Under the pieces are notes generated by a model that did not search any database, was not told the origin of the DNA, and worked only from the letters and a program-made list of their open reading frames with translations. This document shows positions 24,297 to 31,479 of a DNA stretch of 64,000 nucleotides, piece after piece. A program made the translations under genes and the position numbers. The stretch spans positions 101,872 through 165,871 of the forward strand of contig CAYNPO010000007.1 in assembly GCA_964399165.1 (NCBI GenBank). Reading direction: 5' to 3'. Positions within the stretch are counted from its first letter, which is position 1, and each line of letters begins with the position of its first letter. Origin of the DNA: UBA6144 sp964399165. GTDB taxonomy: Bacteria; Bdellovibrionota; Bacteriovoracia; Bacteriovoracales; Bacteriovoracaceae.

Positions 24297-25658
24297 TCAC
24301 CCCGCCGGGAAGGAGGGGTCCACGGCCCGTTCGGCCTTGCGGGCGATCTCGATCATCTGCTGGAAAAGCTCCGGGATGTCGGCCTTCTCGTGGACGTCCT
24401 GGCGCAGGAGGTTGGTCATGTCGTCGATGACGGCCATGGCCTTGTCGACCTTGGGGTTGCTGCCCCGGGCGTAGGCGCCCACGGTGATGAGGTCCTCGCT
24501 CTGCTTGTAGGAGGCCAGGAGGTCCCGCAAGTGCGAGGCCACGATCTTGTGCTCGCGCGTGGCCACCTTGGGCATGACCCGCGATATGGAGGCGAGCACG
24601 TCGATGGCCGGGTAGTGGTTGCGGGCGGCGAGTTCACGCGACAGCACGATGTGGCCGTCGGAGATGGAGCGGACGGCGTCCGCGATGGGCTCGTCCATGT
24701 CCCCACCCTCCACCAGCACGGTGTAGATCCCGGTGATGCTGCCGGCGCCGGCCTTGGTGCCCGCACGCTCCATGAGCTTGGGGAGCTTGGCGAACACGGA
24801 GGGCGAGTAGCCCTTGGGGCCGGGGGCTTCGCCCACGGAAAGCGAGATTTCCCGGTTGGCCATGGCGAAGCGGGTGATGGAATCCATCATGAGCAGGACG
24901 TCGGCGGAGTCGTGGTCCCGGAAGTACTCGGCGATGGTGGTGGCCGCGTAAGCCGCCTTGGTGCGCACCAGGGACGAGGTGTCGGAGGTCGCCACCACCA
25001 CCACGGAGCGCTTGAGGCCCTCCTCCCCCAGGTCTGACTGGATGAACTCCAGGACCTCGCGGCCGCGCTCGCCGATCAGCGCGATGACGTTGATGTCGGC
25101 GCTGGTGTTCCGCGCGATCATGCCCATGAGCACGGACTTCCCGACGCCGGAGCCGGCCATGATGGCCAAGCGCTGGCCCTTGCCGGCGGTGATGAAGCTG
25201 TTGATGCTCTTCACGCCCACGTCCAGCGGCTCCCGGATGGGCGGGCGGTCCAGCGGGTTGAGGGGCTGGCCGAAGATAGAACGGGTCTCGAAGGGGCCCT
25301 CGATGGGACCTTTGCCGTCCAAGGGCTGGCCGTGGAAGTCCACCACCCGACCGAGCATGCCCCGGGAGACGCGGATCTCGGTGACCACGTCCTTCATGGT
25401 GATGCGGGTTTCGGAATTGATGCCGGATATTTCATGGTAGGGCATGACCATGCACTTCTGGCCGTGCAGGGCGACCACTTCGCCCGGGCTGTGCTCGCCA
25501 GTCTCGGTGAGGAACTCCACGTGGGAGCCCAGCACCGCTCGAGGGAGAGCGGCCTCGTAGACCATCCCGCGGCTGGCGGTGATCTTGCCAATCTTCTGCC
25601 AAGGAGAGCGGTTCTCGGTGCGCTTGACCAAGCCGCGCAGGCCCAGTTCAGCCGTCAT
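24297..25658 (-). CDS. fliI: Flagellar export ATPase FliI
   Basis: A 453-residue F1-beta-like ATPase. Walker A AGSGVGKS is at 168-175, Walker B falls in VLLMMDSITRFA near 255, and EAPGPKGYSPSVF follows as in type III ATPases. It energises unfolding and delivery of flagellar export substrates with FliH and FliJ. The start overlaps the end of fliH by 11 bases. Confidence 0.96.
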   Translation of the reverse strand: MTAELGLRGLVKRTENRSPWQKIGKITASRGMVYEAALPRAVLGSHVEFLTETGEHSPGEVVALHGQKCMVMPYHEISGINSETRITMKDVVTEIRVSRGMLGRVVDFHGQPLDGKGPIEGPFETRSIFGQPLNPLDRPPIREPLDVGVKSINSFITAGKGQRLAIMAGSGVGKSVLMGMIARNTSADINVIALIGERGREVLEFIQSDLGEEGLKRSVVVVATSDTSSLVRTKAAYAATTIAEYFRDHDSADVLLMMDSITRFAMANREISLSVGEAPGPKGYSPSVFAKLPKLMERAGTKAGAGSITGIYTVLVEGGDMDEPIADAVRSISDGHIVLSRELAARNHYPAIDVLASISRVMPKVATREHKIVASHLRDLLASYKQSEDLITVGAYARGSNPKVDKAMAVIDDMTNLLRQDVHEKADIPELFQQMIEIARKAERAVDPSFPAG

Positions 25659-26457
25659 GGGTTTCCAGCGACGCGAACAGCTTGTCCAGCGTCTGGAACA
25701 TGGCGTCCGGGGTGCCGTCGATGATGCCGTTCTCGCTCTCCACCACCAGTCCCCGCCCCTTCATCTCCGGATCCGGCTCCAGGCGGACGTTGGTCAGGGC
25801 GCCCAGGCGCTTCTCGAGCTCGGCGAGAACGCCTGGCATGGAGGCGAAATCGTCGGGGTTCGCCCGGACCAGCAGGTTGTGCCTCTGGCCCATCTCCAGG
25901 ATGAGTTTTTCCAGCAAGCGCCCCAGGTAGTCCTGGTCGGCGTGGATCTCCTTGAGCACCATCCATTTCACGAGGCGTTTGGCGGCCTCGAGCACTTCGT
26001 TGCGGTAGGCTTCCACCTGAGCGGCACATTGCTCACGCACGCTGTTCACAAGGGTGGTCATCTCGGCGTACTGGGCTTCCTGGGCCGCGCGGCCCTCGTC
26101 CAGGGCGGCGGCGGCACCCTCGGCGCGTCCTGCCTCCAGGCCCTGGCGGTAGGCGTCCTCGCGCATCAGCTGCAGCTTTTTCTCGACCTCGGCGCCGATG
26201 CGGCTTTCCAGGTCGTCTTTCTCCTGGGCCGAAAGGCCGCGCAGGTCGCGCACCAGGCTGTCCATCTGGAACTGGGCGCGGGAGGCGGCCTCACGCTCGG
26301 CGCGGATGATCTTGGGGGAAGGTCGTCCGCTCCGGGGGCCATCGCCGCCCAGCTCGGGAAGCCGGAATTCCTTCCAGCCCTCCCCCGCCGCGGGGGCGCC
26401 CTCCAGCGCGTTGAAGCTGAAGGGGCGGATCTCGGTGGCCTGCGCGCGTTTTCCCAT
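25648..26457 (-). CDS. fliH: Flagellar assembly protein FliH
   Basis: A 269-residue protein with a variable N-terminal 75 residues, a long charged helix (about 75-150, with Ala/Gly heptad-like spacing) and a C-terminal FliH/HrpE-type domain ending in GIIDGTPDAMFQTLDKLF. It holds FliI in its inactive form and guides it to the export gate. Position between fliG and fliI is canonical. Confidence 0.88.
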   Translation of the reverse strand: MGKRAQATEIRPFSFNALEGAPAAGEGWKEFRLPELGGDGPRSGRPSPKIIRAEREAASRAQFQMDSLVRDLRGLSAQEKDDLESRIGAEVEKKLQLMREDAYRQGLEAGRAEGAAAALDEGRAAQEAQYAEMTTLVNSVREQCAAQVEAYRNEVLEAAKRLVKWMVLKEIHADQDYLGRLLEKLILEMGQRHNLLVRANPDDFASMPGVLAELEKRLGALTNVRLEPDPEMKGRGLVVESENGIIDGTPDAMFQTLDKLFASLETHDG

Positions 26458-26474
26458 GGTTCAAGCCGCCTTCT

Positions 26475-27515
26475 TCACACGAAGCTGTCGCCCTCGCCGC
26501 CGCGGGCGACGATGGCCTTGCCTTTGGATTCCAGGTCCTTGATCTGCTGGACAATTTCTTGCTGCGCCTTCTCCACGTCGGACACCTTCGTGGGGCCGAG
26601 GCTCTCCAGGTCCTCCCGCAAGAGCGTTGCCGCGCGGTTGGACATGTTTTTGAAGAGCTTGGCCTTGACCTCTTCCGGGGCGGTCTTGAGGGCGATGGTG
26701 AGCTTCTGGTTGTCCACCACCTTGAGGAGTTCCTGAATACCCTTGTCGTCCACGTAGATGACGTCTTCGAAGACGAACATCAGCTTGCGGATCTCCTCCG
26801 CCAACTCGGGGTCCTTCTCTTCGACCCGCGCCATGATGTTCTTCTCGCTGTTCTTGTCCATGAGATTGAGCATGTCGGCGATGGGCTCGACGCCTCCCAA
26901 CTGCTGGGTGTCGATGGACCCCAGGGTCGAGAGTTCGGTCTTGAGCACGTCGTCCAGCTGGGCGATGAGCTCGGGGGATACGAAGTCGAGGTTCGCCACC
27001 CGCAGTACCACCTCGGCCTGCAAGCCGTCGGGCAGCTTGCGGAGCACGTCCACCTTCTTCTCCACGGGCAGGTGGGCGACGATGAGGGCGATGGTCTGAG
27101 GGTGTTCGTTGATGAGGAAGTTGGCGAGGGTGCGCGTGTCCACCAGCTCGAGGGACTCGAGGGTGTTGGAATTGCCGACGTCCACGACCTGGCCCAGCAG
27201 CTGCTTGGCGCGGTCCTCGCCCAGGGTGGAGAGGATGAAGTCGCGTCCCTTGTTCTCGGAGAACAGCAGCTCGGCGTCCTCGTTGAGGGAGCTGTAGAAG
27301 TCCTCGAGCACGCGCTTCACCATCCAAATCGGAGATTTGGAGACGGTGGACATGCTGTTGATCATGCGTTTGACGTCGTTGTCCTTCATGTGTTTGAAGA
27401 CCAGCTTGGTGGCCGAGGGGCCCAATGCCGACAGCAGGATCGCGGCGCGGTCCTGCCCGCTCAGGAGCTGGTATTCGACGTCGGGGTCTAGGGTCTTGTT
27501 CTCGGGCTGTGCCAT
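26475..27515 (-). CDS. fliG: Flagellar motor switch protein FliG
   Basis: A 346-residue protein with the three FliG domains. The middle domain contains the EHPQ motif (INEHPQTIALIVAHL) and the C-terminal domain carries the charged torque helix around MFVFEDVIYVDDKGIQELL. It forms the rotor ring that contacts the MotA stator and sets direction. It lies 18 bases after fliF. Confidence 0.95.
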   Translation of the reverse strand: MAQPENKTLDPDVEYQLLSGQDRAAILLSALGPSATKLVFKHMKDNDVKRMINSMSTVSKSPIWMVKRVLEDFYSSLNEDAELLFSENKGRDFILSTLGEDRAKQLLGQVVDVGNSNTLESLELVDTRTLANFLINEHPQTIALIVAHLPVEKKVDVLRKLPDGLQAEVVLRVANLDFVSPELIAQLDDVLKTELSTLGSIDTQQLGGVEPIADMLNLMDKNSEKNIMARVEEKDPELAEEIRKLMFVFEDVIYVDDKGIQELLKVVDNQKLTIALKTAPEEVKAKLFKNMSNRAATLLREDLESLGPTKVSDVEKAQQEIVQQIKDLESKGKAIVARGGEGDSFV

Positions 27516-27533
27516 TCTATTCTCCCGCCCTCA

Positions 27534-29222
27534 TCAGGCGATTTCCTTGTTCGCGTCGGCCGAGTGGATCATCTCGTGCACCACCTGGGCTGCCTTGGCC
27601 GGGTTCTGCTCCACCAGCGCGAGGATCTTCTCGCGCAGCATGTTCCCCTCGATCTTCTCGGGGTTGAGCTTGTCCTCGATGGACGGCAGGACGTCCTCGA
27701 GTCCCGGAAGCTTCTGGTTGGCCTGGATCTTCTCGAGTTCCTCCAGGGTCTTGGGCAGGAAGTCCTCGATGCTCTCCACGGTGTTCTCCGTGAGCCACTG
27801 GATGAAGGGGCGCACCACCAAGAAGAAGAACAGGGTAATCAGGGCCCCGATCATGAGGTATTTGGTGAGGTTCTTGAGCAGCTCGCGGTTCTCGCGGGCG
27901 CGCATGATCGCCTCGATCTCGGCCAGATCCTCGGTGGCGAATTCCATGTTCTTGATCACGACCGTGTCCCCGCGGCCGGGCTGAATGCCCAGGGCGCTGG
28001 TGACGATCTGCTGGAAATTGGCGAGCTCGGCGTCGCTCCAGGCCTGGTACTTGGTGACCGCGATCCCGTCGTCGTTGAGGACGGTGGCGCCCTCCTTGTC
28101 CTTCACGGGCACGCGCTTGCCGTCCAGCATGACGGCGACGCTCAGGTGGGCGACGTCGGCGGTGGGCTTCTTGCTCTTGGTGACGATGGTCGGGACGTTG
28201 TAGTTGCGGGTGACGAGGCTCTTGTCCACGTCGTTGCGGGTCTCGGGAATTCCGGGCTGGGGGGCCTCGCCGGGCAGGTTGGAGCGGGCGCCGGGGATGC
28301 CTTGGGGAGAGGGGCGCACGCCCTGCATTTTCTGTTCGTTCTTCACTTCGGACACGACCGCGGCGTTTTCCTGGTCATACTGGGTCTGGGTTTCGGTCTT
28401 CTCGGTGAAGTCCATCTTCACGTTGACCTTGGCAATCACCTTGCCCTGGCCCACCACGCGTCCGAGGATCTCCTCCACCCGCTTCTCGTACTGGTCGTTC
28501 ATCTTAGCTTCCAGCGCGATCCGGCTGGCGGTCTGCGTGGACATGCTGTCGCCGTCGTTCTCGGAGAGCTTCTTGCCGCGACTGTCGATTACCACCACGT
28601 GGTGGGAGCGCATGCCGTCGACGGAGGAGGAGACCAGGCTCTGAACACCTTTGATCTCGTCGGTGGTCATGGTGACTCCGCGCTCGACGTCCAGCACCAC
28701 GGAGGCGGAAGGCGGCTTGCGCTCGGTCACGAAGGGACTGGACTCGGGGATGGACAAGTGCACGCGCGCGCGGGCGACGCCGCGCAGGTGCATGATGGTC
28801 TTGACCAGCTCGCCCTCGAGGGCGCGCTGTTTGTTGATTTTCTGAACGAAGCTGGTGGTGCCGAAGCTCTGCTTGTCGAAGATCTCGTAGCCCACGGTGC
28901 CGTTGAAATCCACTCCGCGTTTGGCGATCTCCAGGCGCCAGACTTCCACCTGCTCCTCGGGCACCAGGATGCTCTTGCCCTCGTCTTTGATCTGGTAGTC
29001 GATCTTGCCCTCTTCGAGCATGCGCGCGATGACCGCGGAGTCTTCCTTGTTCAGGTCGGTGTACAGGACCTTGTACTGGCCGCGGGAGGCCCAGAATATG
29101 ACCCCGCCCAGGCTGGCGACGATGAGGCCTGCTACCGCCACGAGCCCCGCCTTCCTGGTCATGTCCAGGGCGCGGAAAAACTCGAAGAAGTTCCCCAGCA
29201 CGTTACCTAAAAAACCGTTCAA
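27534..29222 (-). CDS. fliF: Flagellar MS-ring protein FliF
   Basis: A 562-residue protein with two transmembrane segments (about 25-46 and 470-490) flanking the large periplasmic ring-building domains, including the YscJ-like part with VRVHLSIPESSPFV-type sequence. The C-terminal tail binds FliG. The start is TTG at 29222; AGGAGGG five bases upstream fixes it despite the rare codon. FliF is the base on which the basal body assembles. Confidence 0.95.
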   Translation of the reverse strand: MNGFLGNVLGNFFEFFRALDMTRKAGLVAVAGLIVASLGGVIFWASRGQYKVLYTDLNKEDSAVIARMLEEGKIDYQIKDEGKSILVPEEQVEVWRLEIAKRGVDFNGTVGYEIFDKQSFGTTSFVQKINKQRALEGELVKTIMHLRGVARARVHLSIPESSPFVTERKPPSASVVLDVERGVTMTTDEIKGVQSLVSSSVDGMRSHHVVVIDSRGKKLSENDGDSMSTQTASRIALEAKMNDQYEKRVEEILGRVVGQGKVIAKVNVKMDFTEKTETQTQYDQENAAVVSEVKNEQKMQGVRPSPQGIPGARSNLPGEAPQPGIPETRNDVDKSLVTRNYNVPTIVTKSKKPTADVAHLSVAVMLDGKRVPVKDKEGATVLNDDGIAVTKYQAWSDAELANFQQIVTSALGIQPGRGDTVVIKNMEFATEDLAEIEAIMRARENRELLKNLTKYLMIGALITLFFFLVVRPFIQWLTENTVESIEDFLPKTLEELEKIQANQKLPGLEDVLPSIEDKLNPEKIEGNMLREKILALVEQNPAKAAQVVHEMIHSADANKEIA

Positions 29223-29265
29223 GCGACCCTCCTGGTCTCAGAAGCTGACTGGCCTTCCTGGCCCG

Positions 29266-29619
29266 TCAGATCTGCATGCGCATGATTTCCTTGTAAGCCT
29301 CGATCACCTTGCCCCGCACCTGGTTCATGGCCTTGAAGGCGATCTCCGCCTTCTCCACCGTCAGCAGGGTTTCGTGCAAATCCTTGCTCTCGCCGCTGGC
29401 GAGTTTCTGCATTGCCGTGTTCGCCTCCTGTTGGAGGCCGTTGACCTGCGCCAGGGAGTCCTGCAGGAACTCGCCGAAGGTCTTGGTGCCACCCGAGCGC
29501 TCGATCCCCGGCGTCTCGATGGCGTCGAAGGGGGCGCCCACGCCCTCCGCGCTCTTCGCCCAATCCCGCACGTTGCCGGTGCGGAGGGTTTGGTCGATCT
29601 GGGAGATGTTCTTAATCAT
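29266..29619 (-). CDS. fliE: Flagellar hook-basal body adaptor FliE
   Basis: A 117-residue protein ending in KAEIAFKAMNQVRGK then EAYKEIMRMQI, the FliE signature. It joins the MS ring to the rod. GAGGAG precedes the ATG. It is placed between flgC (11 bases) and fliF (43 bases). Confidence 0.93.
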   Translation of the reverse strand: MIKNISQIDQTLRTGNVRDWAKSAEGVGAPFDAIETPGIERSGGTKTFGEFLQDSLAQVNGLQQEANTAMQKLASGESKDLHETLLTVEKAEIAFKAMNQVRGKVIEAYKEIMRMQI

Positions 29620-29630
29620 CCGTCAGCTCC

Positions 29631-30071
29631 TCAGTTCCGGCCGATCTCTAGCGTCTTCACCGCCATGGCCTTGGTGGTGTTGATGGCGCTCACGTTCGCC
29701 TCATAGGCCCGCTGGGCCTCGATCATGTCTGCCATCTCCGCCATCACGTTGATGTCGGGATAGGCCACGTACCCGTCCTTGTTGGCCTCGGGGTGGGTGG
29801 GTTCGTACTTCAGGATGGGGGGCTTGTCGGAGTTGACCACCTCGGTGACGTGAACGGTCTGGGCCTTCTCGTCCAACTGACCCTCGAGGATCTCGGAGAA
29901 GCTCTCCCGGGCGGGCTCGCTGCCGAAGATGACCTCTTTCTTGCGGTATGGCCCCCCCTCGGCGGTGCGGGTGGTCTGGGCGTTGGCGATGTTGGACGAC
30001 ACGGCCTCCATGCGCTTGCGCTGGGCCGCGAGGCCTGAGGAGCTAATGCGCAGGCTGGTCAGAAGGTCCAT
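29631..30071 (-). CDS. flgC: Flagellar basal-body rod protein FlgC
   Basis: A 146-residue rod protein. The N-terminal SSSGLAAQRKRMEAVSSNIAN motif and the C-terminal MIEAQRAYEANVSAINTTKAM signature place it as FlgC. It polymerises with FlgB, FlgF and FlgG into the periplasmic rod. Nine bases separate it from flgB. Confidence 0.95.
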   Translation of the reverse strand: MDLLTSLRISSSGLAAQRKRMEAVSSNIANAQTTRTAEGGPYRKKEVIFGSEPARESFSEILEGQLDEKAQTVHVTEVVNSDKPPILKYEPTHPEANKDGYVAYPDINVMAEMADMIEAQRAYEANVSAINTTKAMAVKTLEIGRN

Positions 30072-30079
30072 CCCCTACC

Positions 30080-30487
30080 TCACTTCTCGTTATTGATCGC
30101 GTACTTCATCAGGCCCAGCTTCTTGTTCATCAGCTGGACGGTGGTGTCGTACATGATGCGGTTTTCGGCCATGCGGGCCATCTCGGCCTCAACGTCGACC
30201 GTGTTGCCGTTCTCGGAAACCACGCCGTTGGGATCCTCGTACGCCTCGGGCTCCAGGTTCGCGAACCCGCCGCCGCCCACGTCGAAGTGGCGGGCGTCGG
30301 TGGCGGCCATGGAGAGCTGTCCGTCCACGTCGGTGGCGCGGGCCAGGGCCTCCTCGAAGTCCAGTTTCATCGCCTTGTAGCCGGGCGTCTGGGCGTTGGC
30401 CACGTTGGAGGTCCCGAGTTCCTGGCGCATCTCGCGGAATTTCAGCGAGGCGGACAGGGCGCGGAGGGTTTTGTCGTTCACGTCCAT
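30080..30487 (-). CDS. flgB: Flagellar basal-body rod protein FlgB
   Basis: A 135-residue proximal rod protein with the rod motif SNVANAQTPGYKAMKLDF near residues 27-44 and the C-terminal EMARMAENRIMYDTTVQLM helix. It heads the structural cluster, 22 bases downstream of the enhancer-binding-protein-like gene. Confidence 0.94.
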   Translation of the reverse strand: MDVNDKTLRALSASLKFREMRQELGTSNVANAQTPGYKAMKLDFEEALARATDVDGQLSMAATDARHFDVGGGGFANLEPEAYEDPNGVVSENGNTVDVEAEMARMAENRIMYDTTVQLMNKKLGLMKYAINNEK

Positions 30488-30509
30488 CTGGGCGTCGTCT
30501 CCCGTGTCC

Positions 30510-31445
30510 TTAGCGCAGGTTCACGAAGTACTGCGAGCCTTCGCTGCGGTACTCGTTGATCTTGTTGCGGAGGGTGCGGATGGAGACGCCGAGGATGCGC
30601 GCCGCCTGGGTGCGGTTCTCGGCGGTGAACACCAGCGCCTTCTTGATGAGGAGCTTCTCGGCCTCTTTGAGGGACATGAGCTTCACGCCGTCCTCGTCGG
30701 TCTCAGCCGTGATGCCCTCGGCGCGTTTCTCGCCGGCCTGGAAGCAGGCGGCGTCCACGGTGCCCGTGGTGGCCTGGACGGCGGCGCCGCGGACGGCGTG
30801 GCGCAGTTCGGTCAGGTTGTGGTTCCAGGGTTGCTCGGTGAGTGCGGCGGCGGCCTGCGGGCAGAGGGTGTAGGCGTCCACGCCCTGCTCCTGGCACCAT
30901 TCCGTCGTGAAGTAGCTGGCGATCAATTCCACGTCGGTCCCCCGTTCGCGCAAAGGCAGCAGGTGGATCTGGGCGCCGCCGAAGTAGGTCAGCAGCGCTC
31001 GTGAGAACTTGCCCGCGCCCACCAGTTTAGAGAGGTTCTTGGTGGTGGTGGCGAGCACCCGGACGTCCAGTTCGTAATCAGGAAGCTCTTGCAGGATAGT
31101 ATACAGCCGTTTCTGGAAATTCTCATCCAGGGCGTCGATGTGGGCAAAGATGACCGTGCCCCCGTTGGCGACCTCGAGGACACCACGCTGGAAGCGGCCG
31201 TCGGCCTCGCGGAAACCCAGCACCCGGCGCTCCACCTCGGCGGGATCGGCGCTGCAGTCCACGATTTCCAGGGCGGCGTTCCGGCGGACGGAATTGGCGT
31301 GGACGAAGGCCCCCAGGGTTTTCTTGCCGGTGCCGGCTTCGCCGGTCAGCAAGACGGGAGTCTTGGTGACCGCCACGTTGCGGGCGAGCTCCAGGGACTT
31401 CCTGAATTTGGGGTGGTTACCGATGAGTTCGACTGACTTCAACAT
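30510..31445 (-). CDS. Degenerate sigma-54 activator-like protein with intact FIS-type DNA-binding domain
   Basis: A 311-residue homologue of NtrC-family AAA+ activators without a receiver domain. Walker A is recognisable as GEAGTGKK (35-42), but the GAFTGA loop is missing (LGFREADGRF around 76-85), Walker B reads GGTVIFAHID instead of the usual DE pair, and the arginine-finger region is altered (FSRALLTYFGG). The C-terminal FIS-like helix-turn-helix (NRTQAARILGVSIRTLRNKI, 277-296) is intact. It should bind DNA but is unlikely to remodel sigma-54 polymerase. It lies immediately upstream of flgB and probably regulates the flagellar cluster. Confidence 0.82.
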   Translation of the reverse strand: MLKSVELIGNHPKFRKSLELARNVAVTKTPVLLTGEAGTGKKTLGAFVHANSVRRNAALEIVDCSADPAEVERRVLGFREADGRFQRGVLEVANGGTVIFAHIDALDENFQKRLYTILQELPDYELDVRVLATTTKNLSKLVGAGKFSRALLTYFGGAQIHLLPLRERGTDVELIASYFTTEWCQEQGVDAYTLCPQAAAALTEQPWNHNLTELRHAVRGAAVQATTGTVDAACFQAGEKRAEGITAETDEDGVKLMSLKEAEKLLIKKALVFTAENRTQAARILGVSIRTLRNKINEYRSEGSQYFVNLR

Positions 31446-31479
31446 TAGACCTCCTGTCCGTTGTCAAAGGGATCACTGA

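Noticed and set aside
27564..29210. 548-codon open frame on the plus strand opposite fliF
   Set aside because: It is the mirror of the fliF reading frame. High GC content produces long antisense frames here, and it has no ribosome site or recognisable protein character.
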